This document shows, piece by piece, positions 35,340 to 45,664 of a stretch of DNA of 64,000 nucleotides; positions within the stretch are counted from its first letter, which is position 1; the number at the start of each line of letters is the position of its first letter. The translations under genes were made by a program, and so were the position numbers. The stretch is from Triatoma infestans (Eukaryota; Arthropoda; Insecta; Hemiptera; Reduviidae): contig JAAEAF010003829.1 in NCBI GenBank assembly GCA_011037195.1, positions 1-64,000 of the forward strand, in the 5' to 3' direction. The notes beneath the pieces are model-generated. The model saw only the letters and a list, made by a program, of their open reading frames with translations. It searched no databases and was not told where the DNA came from.

Positions 35340-36200
35340 GTAATTCTCCTTTTTGCTTTCTCTTGCGCTCTAAAGAGAAAATATTGAGAAAAAATTCAAA
35401 TTTTTGCAATTTTCGAACTAGAAATATACAATTCAGCACCATAAATGCATGTGTGCATATATATATTCTTCAAATCGTACAAATACTTCAAAAACGAAAA
35501 GTCGCAGGAAGCTGAAACTATTATTCTATTAAGTTCCACTGCCGTATCTGACACGAAAAATTATCAAATCCATTCAACCGGGAACACGAATTTAATAAAA
35601 GTTTCTTTTTACTTACTCTTATGATCTTCGTCCTTCTACTACTTATTTTTTTTTTTTTAAATTAAGGCGCGTCAACATCTACGGTCATTGGCGCCCGGAG
35701 CCTTCTCAGCGCACTGCCGGCCTCAGGACAGTGCTCTCTCGTTACAGACATCACTGTCCATCAGAAAGAAAAAAAATCTAAGGGTAGCACAGCTGGACTC
35801 GAACCCAGGTCCTCCGCGTGGAAGTCCAGTATGCTAACCACTTAGCTATTCCCTTCCCTAGTACTTATTATTTTCACTTACTTCGTATACTCCCTACATA
35901 AATAAAAACTTATCTCATTTATTTGAAACATTTTTCCGTGAAAATTCATTTTTTTTGAGTGGAGAGAACAGTGCTTCCCTCTAAAGTACCACTTCAGTAT
36001 AGTATACGGTTTTACACCTACATAATAAGTAACAGATATCAAGCCATTTTCGAAAATCAGTTTTCATGGGAAATAAATGTTCAGTTTCTTGTACATCGGC
36101 TCACCGGAAACGAGACATTCCTACACAGTCTCCCTCCCCGTCCGTTCTTCGCCAATTTGCTCGTTAACGATATCAACGGGTTTCTTTAAACTTTACCATA
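35340..36200 (+). repeat. DR family copy interrupted by a SINE
   Basis: The left part has TTTGCTTTCTCTTGCGCTCT, AAATACTTCAAAAACGAAAA, GTCGCAGGAAGCTGAAAC and CTGACACGAAAAATTATC. After the SINE at 35646-35858 the sequence resumes with TTTATTTGAAACATTTTTCC and CTTCCCTCTAAAGTACCACT. Confidence 0.8.
35646..35858 (-). mobile_element. tRNA-derived SINE, copy 1
   Basis: Read on the minus strand, box A (TAGCTAAGTGG, 35838-35848) and box B (GTTCGAGTC, 35796-35804) are intact. The body contains TGAGAAGGCTCCGGGCGCC near 35684-35706 and ends in a poly-A (T-run at 35647-35658 on the plus strand). A second copy of the same family lies at 37121 on the opposite strand. Flanking ACTTATT words at 35641 and about 35863 may be a degraded target duplication. 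Confidence 0.85.
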
Positions 36201-36269
36201 CTAACCACTCAAACAAAAATCCATCACTTTCAGAAACTTTTTCCGTTATAGCCCGCTTCTTTTTGTGGT

Positions 36270-36307
36270 CATCGACCGGTTTCGGGCGTCCACCCATCAT
36301 CAGGATG
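36270..36307 (-). ncRNA. Hammerhead ribozyme-like motif D
   Basis: On the minus strand CATC (36304-36307) pairs with GATG (36270-36273). CTGATGA at 36297-36303 is a perfect core word, one extra T follows, then GGGT/GCCC forms stem II with a G-T pair and a GGAC loop. GAAAC lies at 36279-36283 and the cleavage triplet GTC at 36274-36276. All residues usually required are present; the extra core base and the very short stem III are the weak points. Confidence 0.65.
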
Positions 36308-36435
36308 TTTTTGTCAAACAGTGTGATACATAGACTTGCACAGAGCAAACTTAGTTGATACACTGTGTAAGTCTATGTGCAAATTCTGTTATTAGGCTCT
36401 GTGCAAGTCTGTGGTATGACAATGTTTGACAAAAA

Positions 36436-36473
36436 CATCCTGATTATGGGCGAACGCCCGAAACCTGCCGATG
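36436..36473 (+). ncRNA. Hammerhead ribozyme-like motif C, mutated
   Basis: Stem I (CATC/GATG) and a perfect GGGC/GCCC stem II are kept, and GAAAC is intact at 36460-36464. The core reads CTGATTA instead of CTGATGA (the G at 36445 is replaced) and the cleavage triplet GTC is GCC at 36467-36469. Both changes should abolish cleavage. Confidence 0.6.
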
Positions 36474-36560
36474 ACCACAAAAAGAAGCAGGCTATAACGG
36501 AAAATATCTCTGATGCTTTCCAGCTCTGCGGAACCATAACAACATTCATCACTTTGTTTG

Positions 36561-37120
36561 CAACGTTCTACCTAGAAGGGTTTTTGGGTGATTGAGTGTA
36601 TCATTCTTGCCTTAAAAGTGCCTAAAGTTCATTTTTTTTATTTTTTGGGCATATGTACTGCGAGTGATCATTGTACCCTTCAAATTTATTATAACGTATG
36701 TTCCGCTAACTGCACAATATTGAAAATAAACTAAATATTAAATAAACATTGGAACTAGAAAGAAAATTTGTTATTTAGAACAATCAGAGTTATGTGAGGA
36801 GCATTAGTGTGAATCATTCACACCAGGGTTTTTATATATATATATATATATCAAGAACAGTTGGCAGCTCAGTTGTATATCTGCTGTAAGGCAAGCTGTG
36901 GAACACTCTCTAGTGATGAACCAGCTAACCTTGCAAATTATGTTTTTTCCGCTTGTTGGTTTTCCAGTTAATCATAGAAACTTGATTAACTTATTGGGAA
37001 AAACGTTTATATAGTCATTTTATTTCAATTTAAAACCTAAAAAATTATATCATGTCTGAAAATGTTACATATACTTCGAAATAGTCAATTAAAAAATTTA
37101 AAGGTTGTAAAAAACGAAAG
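36561..37120. other. Non-coding stretch, no gene seen
   Basis: A TA microsatellite lies at 36832-36852, just after a GAATCATTCACACCAGG DR-terminus word. No coding signal. Confidence 0.55.
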
Positions 37121-37305
37121 AGAATAGCTGAGTGGTTAGCCTACTGGAGTCCCACGCGGAGGACCCGGGTTCGAGTCCAGCTATGCTACCCTTAGATTTT
37201 TTCCTTCCTAGGAGCCTCTAAGGCTCACTGTACGGTGTTGTCTATAACGAGAGAACACGTCCTGAGGCCGGCAGTGCACTGAGAAGGCTCCGGGCGCCAA
37301 TGAAG
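37121..37305 (+). mobile_element. tRNA-derived SINE, copy 2
   Basis: Box A TAGCTGAGTGG (37125-37135) and box B GTTCGAGTC (37169-37177) match polymerase III consensus words at tRNA-like spacing. The body shares ACGCGGAGGACC, GGTTCGAGTCCAGCT, TGAGGCCGGCAGTGC and GAGAAGGCTCCGGGCGCCAA with the copy at 35646-35858. It lacks a clear poly-A tail. The head is tRNA-derived, but it is not a tRNA gene because the 3' acceptor side is not reformed. Confidence 0.85.
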
Positions 37306-37369
37306 AATTTATTTATGTTTTACTTTACACAAGTGTATGGACTGAAATCTTTAGATGTGAAACAATCAC

Positions 37370-37830
37370 ATGACTCTCTTTAACTGCAATTATTACAATT
37401 CTAACATACAAATTTTCTTCTAAAATTTCTTCTTCTTTATAATTTGCACTTTCTCTTACGGCTTATATTAGGGAAAGGAAATGTGATTACGTCAAATTTT
37501 TGGAATTGAATTTTCTCGAGAATATATGTTCAGCAATATCATCCATGGTATGAAAAAATTTTGTGTGAAACACTCACCCGACTTTCTCTTACTGCAATTT
37601 TCTTCACAGACATTTCCGTGATAGCCTGCTTCATTTTTTCCAACTATCCTGTTGGAATTTATTAAATAAAAGTGACAAACAAACACACCCCATATATATA
37701 TATATATATATAACACCATATATATATCATTCGCTAATTTCTTCTTCTTTTTTTCTGTTATTCAGGCTATTTCAAAAATGTATTCACGATAAAAACTCAA
37801 TTTTGAAAATTTGATCCCATCACGATATAG
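37370..37830. repeat. Mosaic of DR fragments in both orientations
   Basis: Termini such as TGTGAAACAATCACATGAC (37358) and TGTGAAACACTCACCCGAC (37564) are minus strand, while GTGATTACGTCAAATTTTTG (37482) is plus strand. At 37612-37640 there is a scrap of the ribozyme repeat's tail (TTTCCGTGATAGCCTGCTTC). A TA microsatellite lies at 37693-37730. Confidence 0.7.
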
Positions 37831-39119
37831 TTCCTGTATTTAATAGTATAAAAAATATTACTTAATATGAATTGCAGTGAACTGCGAATAAAGTGATTAA
37901 ATAAATTATAAAAAATGATATGGAATTTATGAAAAAAGAGAGCATATAAAAAGAGTGATTGGATAGAACAGCTTGAAGAGTGTGTGGTGTGTGTGGTATG
38001 GTGTGAGTGTAGGACTAACAGGTCAGCTGCGATAATAACAGATAGGATTCGTTCATTTAGAGTGCAGTGCACCAAGAGCGGCCTGCCCGAGAGAGTGTTA
38101 ATGGTGGCTAGTTAGGAGAAGGCCAGTGGTGCATGCAGGTCAAAGCCACTACCGGTCGGACATGTTGCAACATGCACACATACCTCTGTGATCTGTTGTA
38201 GTTCTTCTTTCTCTCACCGACAACGCCACCACCTCACTCTCACCTTGTCACGCTCTCTCTTTCTTATATTTATTATTCTTTTATTTCTTATTTTCTGCTT
38301 GCATATTTTTAATCTTCCCACACCAAAACACACATAAACATTATTACAGTTGTCGGTCAGACGGTTCGCTCCCCCTACTCCTCCTGTACAAGAAGTCGAC
38401 TCAGGTTAGTAAACTGGGCCGGTTATTAATACCAGGCAGACGCTCGAGGGCGCAGATCGTCCGCGCGCACTTATTGTTCTTGTTGAATTGTGCATCCGAC
38501 CACTTACTGCACAACTCATCCTATGTGCATGCACTTTAGCAGAGCACACTCCACTACATTATATACACCTGCAGGTGAACTACCTCTTCACCTTGTGCGC
38601 CGCCTGCCATCTTCCATTATAACTTTACTAATTAATTCTTTCTTTAACTTCCACACCATCATCATTATCTTCTAGCTAGTATCTACAATGACTTGATTAT
38701 AAATGCAAATGAAGTGAACGACTTCACTTGCACACAAACATGCAGGGGGACAAAGCAAGACCCTATTAAACAGCTGACTAATTAGATCAGCTGATTATAT
38801 GATATATTATATAACAGTGTTGCCAACTGAATGGCTGAATTTATTAAAAGGTTAATGCACACTTTTCGTATTTTAAAGTTGTAAACAAAACAAAAGCTAG
38901 TATTTCAACCTTTTTACAAAGTTTACTATATGATTTTACTACCTCTAACTTTGCATAAAATGTGCAATACGATGTATTTGTTGGAATCGGAAACAATAAT
39001 AGTCTACTGAAGCCATTATGAGATAGATTTCGCTGAAGATTCGACAAATTTCATTAAACTTGTTATTGCACATATATTAGGATCATTTATGCTCTCTCTA
39101 GCGCTCTCTTCTGGCGCAA
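37831..39119. other. Non-coding stretch, less repeat-dense
   Basis: 38090-38480 has more balanced composition (CGCTCGAGGGCGCAGATCGT near 38440) and no DR match, so it may be unique host sequence. I see no open frame, splice pattern or domain that would support an exon. CTCCACTACATTATATAC near 38549 resembles 25731. Confidence 0.5.
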
Positions 39120-40140
39120 CAGGGAGAATTGCTATCTGGTCTAATTTTCACTAGAACTTTGTTGAGGTCGTCTGAATACGAAAAAAAAAATTTCAAGCAA
39201 AGTGTGTCTCATATCCAAATATCCGAAAAACTATTATAAATCCTAGTTATTTTTATTTAGATTTAACGAAGCATTAGACACTGAGGGAAAAATCCATCAA
39301 TGGAATGTGCAACTTTATTGAGTGTTTTTTTTCTATCGATTTATTTCATGATTATCTCAAACATGGCTGAAACGATTTTCTATAAACCCGCATACATAAA
39401 GGCCAATCACTTTTATTTAAATAATTTTTTTAGCAAAATTGACTCTGTGTTTTCTCAGGCAGGCTGCAAGATTAAGGTTTTCTCTAAAGTATCTCTTCAG
39501 TTCAATATTATACGGTTCTAGAATCTATTCAATAATTATGAAGTTAAAAATGTAATGTTTCCCAAGTATGATGAAATTCATTAATCGAAAATGAATATAG
39601 TGTCTAGGTATTTTTTTAATTTTCACCAGTATGAGGTGTTTTGAAGGCGTCTGAATAGGGTACCAGAAGAGAGCTCTAATTATATTTAACGAACGTTTTA
39701 TACGATTTCAAATTCAACAGCACAAATTACACAGAATCACGTAAAATAAATTTGTTTAACGGTTCCAATAAAAGTGATGAGTTATATCTGTATAGTTAGC
39801 GCACACCAAGTTTAAACAAATCTCTTTAAAGTTGTTTTGAGAAAATTTTCCAAAAAGCTCAAAAGCCGATTCTGTAAAGTCGCAATTCCGCGTTACAGAA
39901 TTTTCTTCAAATTTGGGATTCTATCAATGCTTCTAATATATACAGATATTGTGTAGATGATAGATTCTGCTGAGTGGTGCTTCAGAGGAAAGCATAACGT
40001 AAAAGTTTCCCAAGAACATGCGTCTTTACAGAATATGTGTCAAACCATTTCTTTATTTTATCGATAACGGCTCCAATAGTTACCTTTACACTTGGAATAC
40101 TAAAAGTACACAGCTATAACCAGTCATATTTATCTGTAAC
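39120..40140. repeat. Mosaic of plus and minus DR fragments
   Basis: The plus-strand 5' and middle modules span about 39140-39520 (GGCTGAAACGATTTTCTA at 39365, GTTTTCTCTAAAGTATCTC at 39476). A minus-strand piece follows at 39700-40015 (TCTGTAAAGTCGCAATTCCG near 39871, GTGCTTCAGAGGAAAGC near 39977). A plus-strand middle module follows at 40030-40150. Confidence 0.75.
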
Positions 40141-40340
40141 ATTTTTCAGCGAATTTTCGTTTTTTTTAGAAGTACTGTGATCATGTTTAGATTTTCGGCA
40201 TGTTTTCATCGGAATTACATGTTTTGAGGTCCCTTGAGTAGGGACCATAACACTGTTTTTACCGAATGGTTTATATATATATATTTGTGTGTGTGTGTGA
40301 GTGAACAAAATAACTCAAAAACGAAAAATCAAAAGGTACG

Positions 40341-41075
40341 TATCCACCAAAGGAACAATGAAGAACTCTATGTTGCCATGTATTGCCACTTGTTTCACAA
40401 TAATGGAACTTGAGGCAACATAAGGAAACTTTCTGTCTCCACCAAAGTAACTAATTTTAGCAACATGTACGTTTTGTTTCTAGTTTATTTGTTTTTGGAA
40501 ACACATTGGCTCCACCAAAGCAACATCAATATAAATGTAGTCATTTTTTATATGAACGATATCGTTTTCTCTCTCTGAAAAACTGGACTGTCATGTTTTT
40601 AATCTTTCTCTTCACTTCTCCTTCTTCCGCGCCAGTTAATCCATACAGCAGAGACCAAGAGCATTTCTGCACTTGTATTTTATATTTCTGGAGTTCCACA
40701 AGCATTCCAAGGTTCTGTATGTTTCGAGTAATTCAATTACTTTGTCACTGCTCCACTTGTGAATCGGAGGCGGCATAATTATTTAATTTTAAAAAGACGT
40801 AATAAATGCACAAGCAGTTGTCTCCACGTGCACTACAACTAAATCGAAACAAACAGCAACGCTACTGTCTCCACTGCCGCAACAAAAAGTTCCCAATCCG
40901 ATTGTTGCCGAGCGTTTCCACTGTCACCTTTGATGTTTATCGCTTCAAACGGAAACACAAAACAACTTTTCATTTTGTTTACAGCAACAACAAAAAACTT
41001 ATTGGAACTTAGTGTAACATTTTACGAAACATTCAACAGAAACATAAATGTTCCTCATTGTTCTTTCGGTGGATA
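40341..41075 (-). mobile_element. Non-autonomous DNA transposon with subterminal repeats and a MADF remnant
   Basis: The inverted termini begin TATCCACC and both contain GAACAATGA and GAAC words within 30 bases. GGTACG (40335-40340) and GGTACC (41076-41081) flank it, a likely 5-6-bp target duplication. Words like CTCCACCAAAG, CTCCACGTGC and CTCCACTGCC with nearby CAAC recur inside, as subterminal transposase-binding repeats would. No transposase is present. The superfamily is uncertain: a MADF/Myb-type second gene would suit PIF/Harbinger, but the target duplication does not. Confidence 0.82.
40557..40776 (-). pseudogene. MADF-domain protein fragment, frameshifted
   Basis: The minus-strand ATG at 40774-40776 opens a 46-codon frame containing KWSSDKVIELLETYRTLECL followed by WNSRNIKYKCRN, the first two helices of a MADF (Myb/SANT-like in Adf-1) DNA-binding domain, with the conserved LW..R..YK spacing. 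It stops at 40636. A second frame overlapping it continues LYGLTGAEEGEVKRKIKN and then QFFRERKR (40557-40648), the third helix. One frameshift near 40645 therefore splits an otherwise complete domain of about 80 residues. MADF domains bind DNA in insect transcription factors and occur in transposon accessory proteins. This copy is probably non-functional unless the frameshift is a sequencing error. Confidence 0.72.
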
Positions 41076-41740
41076 GGTACCTAAAGGTAGTAGTACCACA
41101 TCGGACACGAACGTTTCGGGCAAAATTCATCAATCGGAACTGCGACTTCACTGAATGTTTTTTTCCAATTTTACGCGATTTTCTCGAACGGCTCCAACGA
41201 TTTTCATTCAACTTGGTATACTATCTGCACACATAATTATCTATCTATTTTTGAGGTTCTGAGGGAAGAGCTGTTTTTCTCCAAGTACCTCTTTAGTACA
41301 ATTTATGGTTCTGCCACCTCTATAATATTAATATATATTAGAAACATCGCTAGAATTCCAAATGTGAAGAAAATCAGTTAACTGGAAGTGCGATTTTACA
41401 GAATAGGTTTTTGAGTTTTTGGAGGTGAATTTTTCCAAAAACGACCACAGCGATTTCCTTTACATTTGGAATACATTCTTCATAGATAACAAACCTTTCA
41501 CTTCTATTTGTGAAATTTTTCTAAAAAAAATTGTTCATAGGTGGGAGGAATCTGGGACGTTAAAATTCAATATTATTGGCGCTCTCACAATGTAATCATA
41601 CTTCTCTATCTGCCGTTGTCACGATAGGTTGACACTTGTCCTCTCTCCTCTCACCTGTATATTTTATATTTGGACATGTATAAGCAAAATTTGATATTTA
41701 AAGAAAATTTGTCATTTTATATATAAGGGATTAAGAGGGG

Positions 41741-42095
41741 TGGTGGGTGAAAGTGGTGTTGTCAGCATGCTCCACTAAAGTATTACATGCAATTATATAC
41801 AGATCATTAACTGTTTAGGACTTAATTGTTTTGTATAAAAAAGTAACTTAATTGGTGGACACATAGTACAATTTATTATTATGAATATGTCAATCTTATC
41901 ATCAAAGTCATAAATATTTGTATACAATTCTAATGATTTGTATAGAGGGGCAATATAACGAGAACGATAAACAAGAGTAAATTGAAATGCTATGAATTCT
42001 AGTAAAAGGGGACAAAATTTCCCATTTTTCATATACGTACAGATCTATATGTATAAGTATATATAATTTTTATATTATTCCGTTAATAAACAGAA
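41741..42095. other. Non-coding stretch, possible 3' tail of the adjacent retrotransposon
   Basis: No coding signal. Because the retrotransposon at 42096-43500 is on the minus strand, its untranslated 3' end should lie here. I could not find a tail or target duplication. Confidence 0.4.
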
Positions 42096-43500
42096 TCAGC
42101 TGTCCATAAAACTAAAAATATCCTTTACAAATTTAAGAAATTCCAAGATGAATTCCGGCTGGAGTAGCCGGAGTTGATTTAGTTGGAGGCCAATGTACAC
42201 CTTGCGTGACCATATGTTGCAGGAAATGTTGTCTCGCTTGCAATACGTTATTACATTCCCAGAGGAGATGGTCAATACCTTGGGATGAAACGAGGTCGCA
42301 GGAACAGACAGGACTCGGAGTGATGTTAAATCTATGGAGATAGGCAAGCTACTTTTCCATGTCCCAATTTGAGTCAATCTGTAGTTGATTTTAAAGTGCT
42401 CCATTTTTAGTCTCATCAAGGTTGATGGGAAGAACTCCTTTGTCAGTTTGTGAGTCACTCCATAGCTCCTCCCACTTTTCTATGCTCCGCTGTTCAATCC
42501 ATCGTTTAACAGCAGTTAAGGGAAATTTGCAGTAACTAATGGGAATGTTTTTGTCTTTAGAGGCATCCTGAGCCAACTTGTCGGCGTACTTGTTGCCCTC
42601 TATCCCCACATGAGCCCTCACCCAAGAGAAACAGATGGAGAAATGCTGCTGAAGCATTAGTAGGGCGAGTCTGGTTTTTTCTGTGAGTGGGAGGTGAATG
42701 TTAGCATTCCCCATGTGCCCAAGATAATGCGGCGGTCAGTGGAGATTTTAACCTTTCTCCCTGGACATCGGTTTTCTCCTAGCATTTCAAAGTTTGCGAT
42801 CGCCAGCTGTTCCGCTTATTGTTGGATGTGCCGAACGCCACATGGCAATTGCATACAACATAAGAGGCAGAAAGGCTCCTATATATATTGCATTCAGAGC
42901 CTCGCTCCCAAGACTCCAGTGCTCCTTATAGCCGCCCTAGAAAGTATACTGACGAACTGCCAACTTTTTTCGCAAACATAATCCAGATGATGATCCCAGC
43001 TCAATTTTCTATCAAAAATGACTCCCAGGTACTTCAAACTTTCTACCATTTCCAATTTTTCAGTATCCAGGTAGACAGACTCCAGTTCGGGATTCATTCT
43101 TTTAAACAAATACATCACCTTAGATTTAATTTTATTAAACTTAATCTTATGACCAGTGGCTCAGCGCTCAACAGTCCTTAATACCATATTTCCGTCAGTA
43201 TTTATTCCAAAGCTGTTTTTCCAGCAACGAGAATAAGGATATCATCCGCAAAAGCGATTATTTGACTGCGGCCAGGAAACGGAAACCTAAGCAAGCTAAC
43301 ATAATATATAAGGATCCAGAAGCCAGGTTCACAGCATTAACCTTGTGGACTCCCTCTTGAAACTTGAGCTTGCAAATAATTCAATTTCAAACTGGCAGCT
43401 CTAACAGAAAAATAATGTCTCGAAAGTTGGTATAGATTTCTTTGACAGTTTCTCTCTCTTAGACCTTTCAGAATACTGTGTGCGTGTGTGTGAGTAAGAA
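42096..43500 (-). pseudogene. Non-LTR retrotransposon, reverse transcriptase and RNase H relic
   Basis: Reading the minus strand: QAQVSRGSPQG (about 43340) is the RT motif before the active site. IIAFADDILILVAGKT (FADD at 43241-43252) is the catalytic motif. SLKYLGVIFDRKLSWDHHLD (42990-43050) is the thumb. FSWVRAHVGIEGNKYADKLA (42580-42645) is the RNase H end. A C-terminal Cys/His segment (CSCDLVSSQGIDHLLWECNN) lies near 42220-42300. The order RT, RNase H, Cys/His tail fits the I/Jockey/R1 group. Several frameshifts and stops break it. The N-terminal half, including the endonuclease, is missing. Confidence 0.9.
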
Positions 43501-44229
43501 AGAGAGAGAGAAATTGCATATAGTGCAGGAGTTAATTGATGATGAACTTTAAGATGGAGCTGGGGAGGGGGCTTCGGCTGAGGAGCTGTGGGCAGGGAGG
43601 GTGCAGGAGGTTCATAGCTACGCTAATGTTTGTCATTTCACCCTCCAAGGGAGTATTCTAGTAGAACAGCGGTATCTAGTGGACTTTCTACAGAGGGAAT
43701 GTTTGCCTATAAAGTACATTGGCGTGGAAAACAGTGGGAGGGCTGAATGTACAAATATATATGTATACATACGAGCACTCCCCTGTACACCGCATGTATG
43801 TGTGTATGTGGTACGCGCGCGCGCGCGCGTGTGTGTGTGTATGAGGACGATTACGAGAACCACTTAGGGGAAGGGATAGAGATGTACAGGGGTGATCGTA
43901 ATATATCTCTCATAATCTCATGTATTATGAATGGGAGAGTTCGCGCGCGTGCGTGTGTGTGTGTAAAGAGAGTGAGAGAGCGTGAAGGGGCAGAATGTTG
44001 TTAGCCACGACATACAGTACATTTATACTCTTTATTACCACAAACTTATGCACATATACACATTCTGCGCACACACACACACCCACACATAGCAGTGAGT
44101 GTTGTTAACTTCCCCCACCAAAACACTTTTGTGTTTTCCATCTCCAAAAATGGACAAAACAAAAATGACCATTAAACCTAAGCCATAATAAGAAGCCAGA
44201 AGACCCCCCCCCCCACCAATAAACACCGA
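43501..44229. other. Non-coding stretch with CG/TG microsatellites
   Basis: A CG run followed by a TG run lies at 43815-43841, a related GCGCGCGTGCGTGTG at 43943-43963, and CA repeats at 44069-44088. Short frames over them are low-complexity shadows. A C-run lies at 44204-44213. Confidence 0.6.
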
Positions 44230-44340
44230 ATTCAAATGAAAAACAAATAAAAAAATCTGGTGTGAAACATTCACACGACTTTCTCTCACTCCTTTTAATA
44301 TAATTATATATGTAATGACACATTTTCTTTCAATCTGTAA
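44230..44340 (-). repeat. DR family terminus fragment
   Basis: AATCTGGTGTGAAACATTCA with CACGACTTTCTCTCACTCC is the family's hairpin terminus, followed by a GACACATTTTCTTTCAATC block. Confidence 0.8.
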
Positions 44341-45114
44341 TATTTATTAAACCTTTAACTGGCTTTACCTACCAACAATCTCCCAAGTCATTTCAAAAAT
44401 AAGTTTGGAACAGAATAAGAAAAGAGTGGGAAGAAGAAGGGAGGAGGGTACCAAGCGGAAGAGAAACAACCAATATTGATGACAGAAAACTAATAGATTT
44501 ACAGATGATAGACCACAAGCTAACACAGATTCTGACAGAACATGCAACAGTTCGACAATACTTACATAGATTTCATTTAATACATAATCCATATTGTTCT
44601 TGTGATGATAACATGACTACACAAAACTAGGACCATCTAATTGATCACCTCCACTAGTGATGCATCAAAGAAGAGACTTAATGCAAAACTTAATAACGGC
44701 AGCATACCATCACATTACTTATTACATCTAAAGTATTGCCATTTTTTGTTAAATTTCTTCAAAAAATTGAAATGTATATTTTTCAATTAATTCTGAAAGG
44801 AGGCACTCATTTCCCCGGTGGACTCTTGTTCGGAAGTTCTGGACATTAAAAATTTTCCGAGGGAAGAATGGGTGTGACCTTAAGTGAAAGGAAAAACCTT
44901 TTAACATCTAGGAGGCAGGATAAGGCGATGTAATGTAGCGAAAGGGCGAGAGAGATAGTGTGACTGAGGAGGGGGAGAGGAGAGAAGGTTGACCTTGAAA
45001 CACGCACCGCTCTTCAGGTCGATGACTTGTGCAATCATACTTAGAAGTAAAACATCACAAGTATTGCAAGCGATGTATATATAATATTTACAGCAAAATT
45101 ATAACTTTTTATTC
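44341..45114. other. Non-coding stretch, no gene seen
   Basis: No repeat or coding signature. 44930-45000 is purine-rich (GGGCGAGAGAGATAG). Confidence 0.45.
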
Positions 45115-45365
45115 GTATTTATTTTTATTTTCTAATAGAACTGGAAATGTTTTGAAGTCCCCTAAGACAGAAAAAGTGGTTTTTAACGAATGGTGAGTGT
45201 GTGTGTGATTTTGAACAAAATAAGTCAAAAACGAAAATCGCTGCATGGTGAAATTTGATATACCGTTTGGATACCAGCAGCGCAGAATCCCTGACTCGAA
45301 GTTTTGGGGTCAAAATCGGTCAACCGGAAAGTGTGACTTTTACTGAATGTCTTTTCTGTTTCATA
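45115..45365 (+). repeat. DR family fragment (5' half)
   Basis: ACTGGAAATGTTTTGAAGTC, CCCTAAGACAGAAAAAG, AATAAGTCAAAAACGAAAAT, TTTGATATACCGTTTGG, CTGACTCGAAGTTTTGGGG and TCAACCGGAAAGTGTGACTT appear in family order. Confidence 0.82.
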
Positions 45366-45664
45366 GAAATTCTAAATTGTACAATTTAGTAAGATTTGAC
45401 CTAATTTTTTTTTTACTTTTTCTGTTCATTATACAAATTTATTCGTTTAAACAACTCAGATAAGAGTGTCATCTGGTGTAGACATTTTGTAAACAAAATT
45501 AACCATAGTATTTAGAGACATTACTATTTACATAATAACTTTATATTTATAGTAGCTGTTAGTCTCTAAGCAAACAATATAAAATAAAAAAGTAAAAATT
45601 CCTTGTCAACACTTTCATATAACTTTACGTTTACGGCATTTATTACAAATCTAACTGAAAAACA

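Larger units (their letters stand above)
36205..36560. repeat. Inverted pair of ribozyme-bearing repeats (D and C)
   Basis: The left arm (about 36205-36350) is a minus-strand copy and the right arm (about 36395-36545) a plus-strand copy. Both show TGTGCAAGTCT, TTTGACAAAAACATCCTGAT, GATGACCACAAAA and a GGAAA...CTGA tail, in opposite order. The arms differ by scattered substitutions, so the inversion is not recent. Such an inverted pair would be able to fold as a long hairpin. Confidence 0.8.
40150..41740 (+). repeat. DR family copy split by a DNA transposon
   Basis: The left part ends with AAAATAACTCAAAAACG at 40309-40325. The right part resumes at 41082 with TAAAGGTAGTAGTACC, then CATCGGACACGAACGTTTCG, ATCAATCGGAACTGCGAC and the middle and late modules to about 41740 (TTTGTCATTTTATATATAAG). 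Without the 735-bp insertion the copy is contiguous. Confidence 0.88.

Noticed and set aside
37125..37190. Possible tRNA gene
   Set aside because: The polymerase III boxes are good, but the acceptor stem does not close and the same unit recurs with a non-tRNA body, so it is a SINE head.
42694..42981. Plus-strand frame over the non-LTR relic
   Set aside because: The recognisable reverse transcriptase and RNase H motifs are on the minus strand; this is an antisense shadow.
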